A stretch of 16,865 bases of DNA from JAKFDK01 sp036676195 (lineage in GTDB: Bacteria; Bacillota; Sulfobacillia; Symbiobacteriales; ZC4RG38). Below, in pieces: positions 16,182 to 16,865 of the stretch (the first letter of the stretch is position 1; each line of letters begins with the position of its first letter). The translations under genes and the position numbers were made by a program. The notes under the pieces are model-generated. The model did no database searches, was not told the DNA's origin, and was given only the letters and a program-made list of their open reading frames with translations. The stretch covers positions 1-16,865 of the forward strand of contig JAKFDK010000146.1 of NCBI GenBank assembly GCA_036676195.1, written 5' to 3'.

Positions 16182-16424
16182 CCATAACAACCTCCCGGTT
16201 TCGGGTCGGAAAAATCCCCCATCACAACAATCTTACCCAACCTGATCTCCCTCAGCAACCGGCCCGCTGCCGCACCTCTTCCAACGCGACCAGTTGGTCC
16301 ACCTGCGCCCCCGAAACACCGGACCGACGACGATTCCGGCGCTGCCTCCTTCTCCATCGACCGGCAGAATGGCGTGGCGTCCGGTGGTGCCCCCACCTGG
16401 CCCAGCGATTGCGACGTCGATCAT
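16178..16424 (-). pseudogene. Small gene upstream of hepT, apparently frameshifted, overlapping the hepT start
   Basis: ATG 16424 has an excellent AAAGGAG six bases upstream and opens a frame reading MIDVAIAGPGGGTTGRHAIL and GIVVGPVFRG. At a G5 run (16312-16308) good coding character passes to a second frame (AQVDQLVALEEVRQRAG). Near 16256-16268 it passes to a third (LLREIRLGKIVVMGDFSDPK, ending PGGCYG). That third frame ends with TGA at 16180-16178, overlapping the hepT GTG as GTGA, the usual mark of translational coupling. Adding one base at each of two spots would give a single protein of about 83 residues. Alternatively, uninterrupted reading from 16424 gives a 63-residue product ending near 16233. 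I recognise no family. Confidence 0.4.
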
Positions 16425-16473
16425 GACAGTCTCCTTTTCTAAGGTAGTCCAAGCGCTGCGGACAACTGAGATC

Positions 16474-16690
16474 TCATGAGAGCACGCCGTGCAGTTCCAG
16501 CAACGAGAGCGCCTTTTTCCGTGACTGCTCAATATTCACAACCGTTGGGCTTCCCGGGCTCCCTCGACATCACGGGCGACGTATGCCGCCAGGATCTCCG
16601 CATGCTCCCGGCCGCCCTGTGCTGCCCTGAATAAGGCCCGCTGTGAGTAAACGCGCATGATCTGCGAGTGACTATTGAAGCGAGGTGTAG
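16474..16690 (-). pseudogene. Remnant of a GntR-family regulator (FCD ligand domain C-terminus)
   Basis: The minus frame reads SHSQIMRVYSQRALFRAAQG and GREHAEILAAYVARDVEGAR, then EAQRL and TGA at 16538-16536. The EHxxILxAxxARDxExAR pattern is the typical last helices of the FCD domain of GntR regulators. Shifting frame near 16535-16545 continues the expected helix (VVNIEQSRKKALSLLELHG) to TGA 16476-16474. The DNA-binding N-terminus and most of the FCD domain are absent: coding character fades before about 16690 and no promoter or start is found. It is a truncated and frameshifted leftover. Confidence 0.5.
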
Positions 16691-16724
16691 AAGTTGATAA
16701 TCTGTGAGTTCCCCCACTTTTCAA

Positions 16725-16829
16725 TGAAAGAATTTCTCATCAATCCCACATTCCGCACCCTGGCGTAGCAGGATAAGTGAAATTTTGTCGCGAAGTAGGC
16801 GAGATACCGCTTGGTAGGGGGCCTCGCCT
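16725..16829. promoter_or_regulatory. AT-richer leader of the right-edge gene
   Basis: Base composition is visibly more AT-rich than the rest of the window. A GGTAGGGGG run (about 16812-16820) about 9 bases before the ATG at 16830 may serve as ribosome binding site. No convincing -35/-10 pair is seen. Confidence 0.35.
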
Positions 16830-16865
16830 ATGTCGATTGATTGGAGCCAACTCAAGACCTTCCGG
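16830..16865 (+). CDS. Start of a plus-strand gene (cut by window edge)
   Basis: ATG 16830 opens MSIDWSQLKTFR and continues beyond the edge, with a G-rich run suitable as Shine-Dalgarno about 9 bases upstream. Openings of the type W-x-x-L/I-x-x-[FL]-[RN]-G-S are, from memory, common in large proteins with an N-terminal restriction-endonuclease-like domain, some of them defence-associated. Twelve residues cannot establish this. Confidence 0.4.
   Translation, partial: MSIDWSQLKTFR

Noticed and set aside
1..16865. CRISPR array, tRNA, rRNA or insertion-sequence transposase
   Set aside because: No regular direct-repeat/spacer pattern, cloverleaf, rRNA signature, DDE motif or flanking terminal repeats were seen.

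Overview
This is a high-GC bacterial window. Start sites carry strong purine-rich ribosome binding sites, GTG starts are used beside ATG, and one promoter has near-consensus -35/-10 boxes. The protein mix is secreted LamG and cadherin-like repeat proteins, an SARP/BTAD-type ATPase regulator, TetR and GntR regulators, a CaiB-type CoA-transferase remnant and a HepT/MntA pair. This fits a high-GC Gram-positive-like lineage such as Symbiobacterium-type Firmicutes or Chloroflexota. That placement is inference; nothing in the window fixes the taxon.

Region 1 (1-8843, minus strand) encodes very large secreted proteins. An exported polypeptide (8843 to 3207) has four LamG-type concanavalin A-like domains, a long unassigned middle and a beta-rich C-terminus. 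A single in-frame TAG at 7377-7379 splits it into 488-aa and 1375-aa parts, although the LamG sequence continues across the stop in the same frame. About 146 bp downstream a second exported protein starts at 3060 and runs off the left edge. It has a signal peptide, one LamG domain, then two copies of a 329-residue super-repeat made of two kinds of cadherin/Ig-like domain.

Region 2 (8844-12277) is a short AT-rich divergent intergenic stretch followed by a plus-strand 1114-aa regulator. It has an OmpR/SARP-like DNA-binding N-terminus, a BTAD domain, a STAND-type AAA ATPase and a helical-repeat tail. Its head-to-head placement suggests that it controls the LamG genes.

Region 3 (12278-14065) is a graveyard. 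It holds the C-terminal stub of a CaiB/BaiF CoA-transferase (minus) that abuts, at about 12511, a 5'-truncated and frameshifted plus-strand gene resembling the tail of transglutaminase-type secreted proteins. A short orphan coding fragment and a gene-poor stretch follow.

Region 4 (14066-16865) has an intact TetR regulator with a clear promoter containing two inverted repeats. It is followed by a minus-strand type VII toxin-antitoxin locus: a broken small ORF overlapping the start of a frameshifted hepT, then intact mntA and a rho-independent terminator. The right end has a GntR (FCD domain) remnant and the first 12 codons of a plus-strand gene. The regulator and the long LamG genes carry no frameshifts, whereas several lie in 12.3-16.6 kb, so this side looks like decayed accessory DNA.
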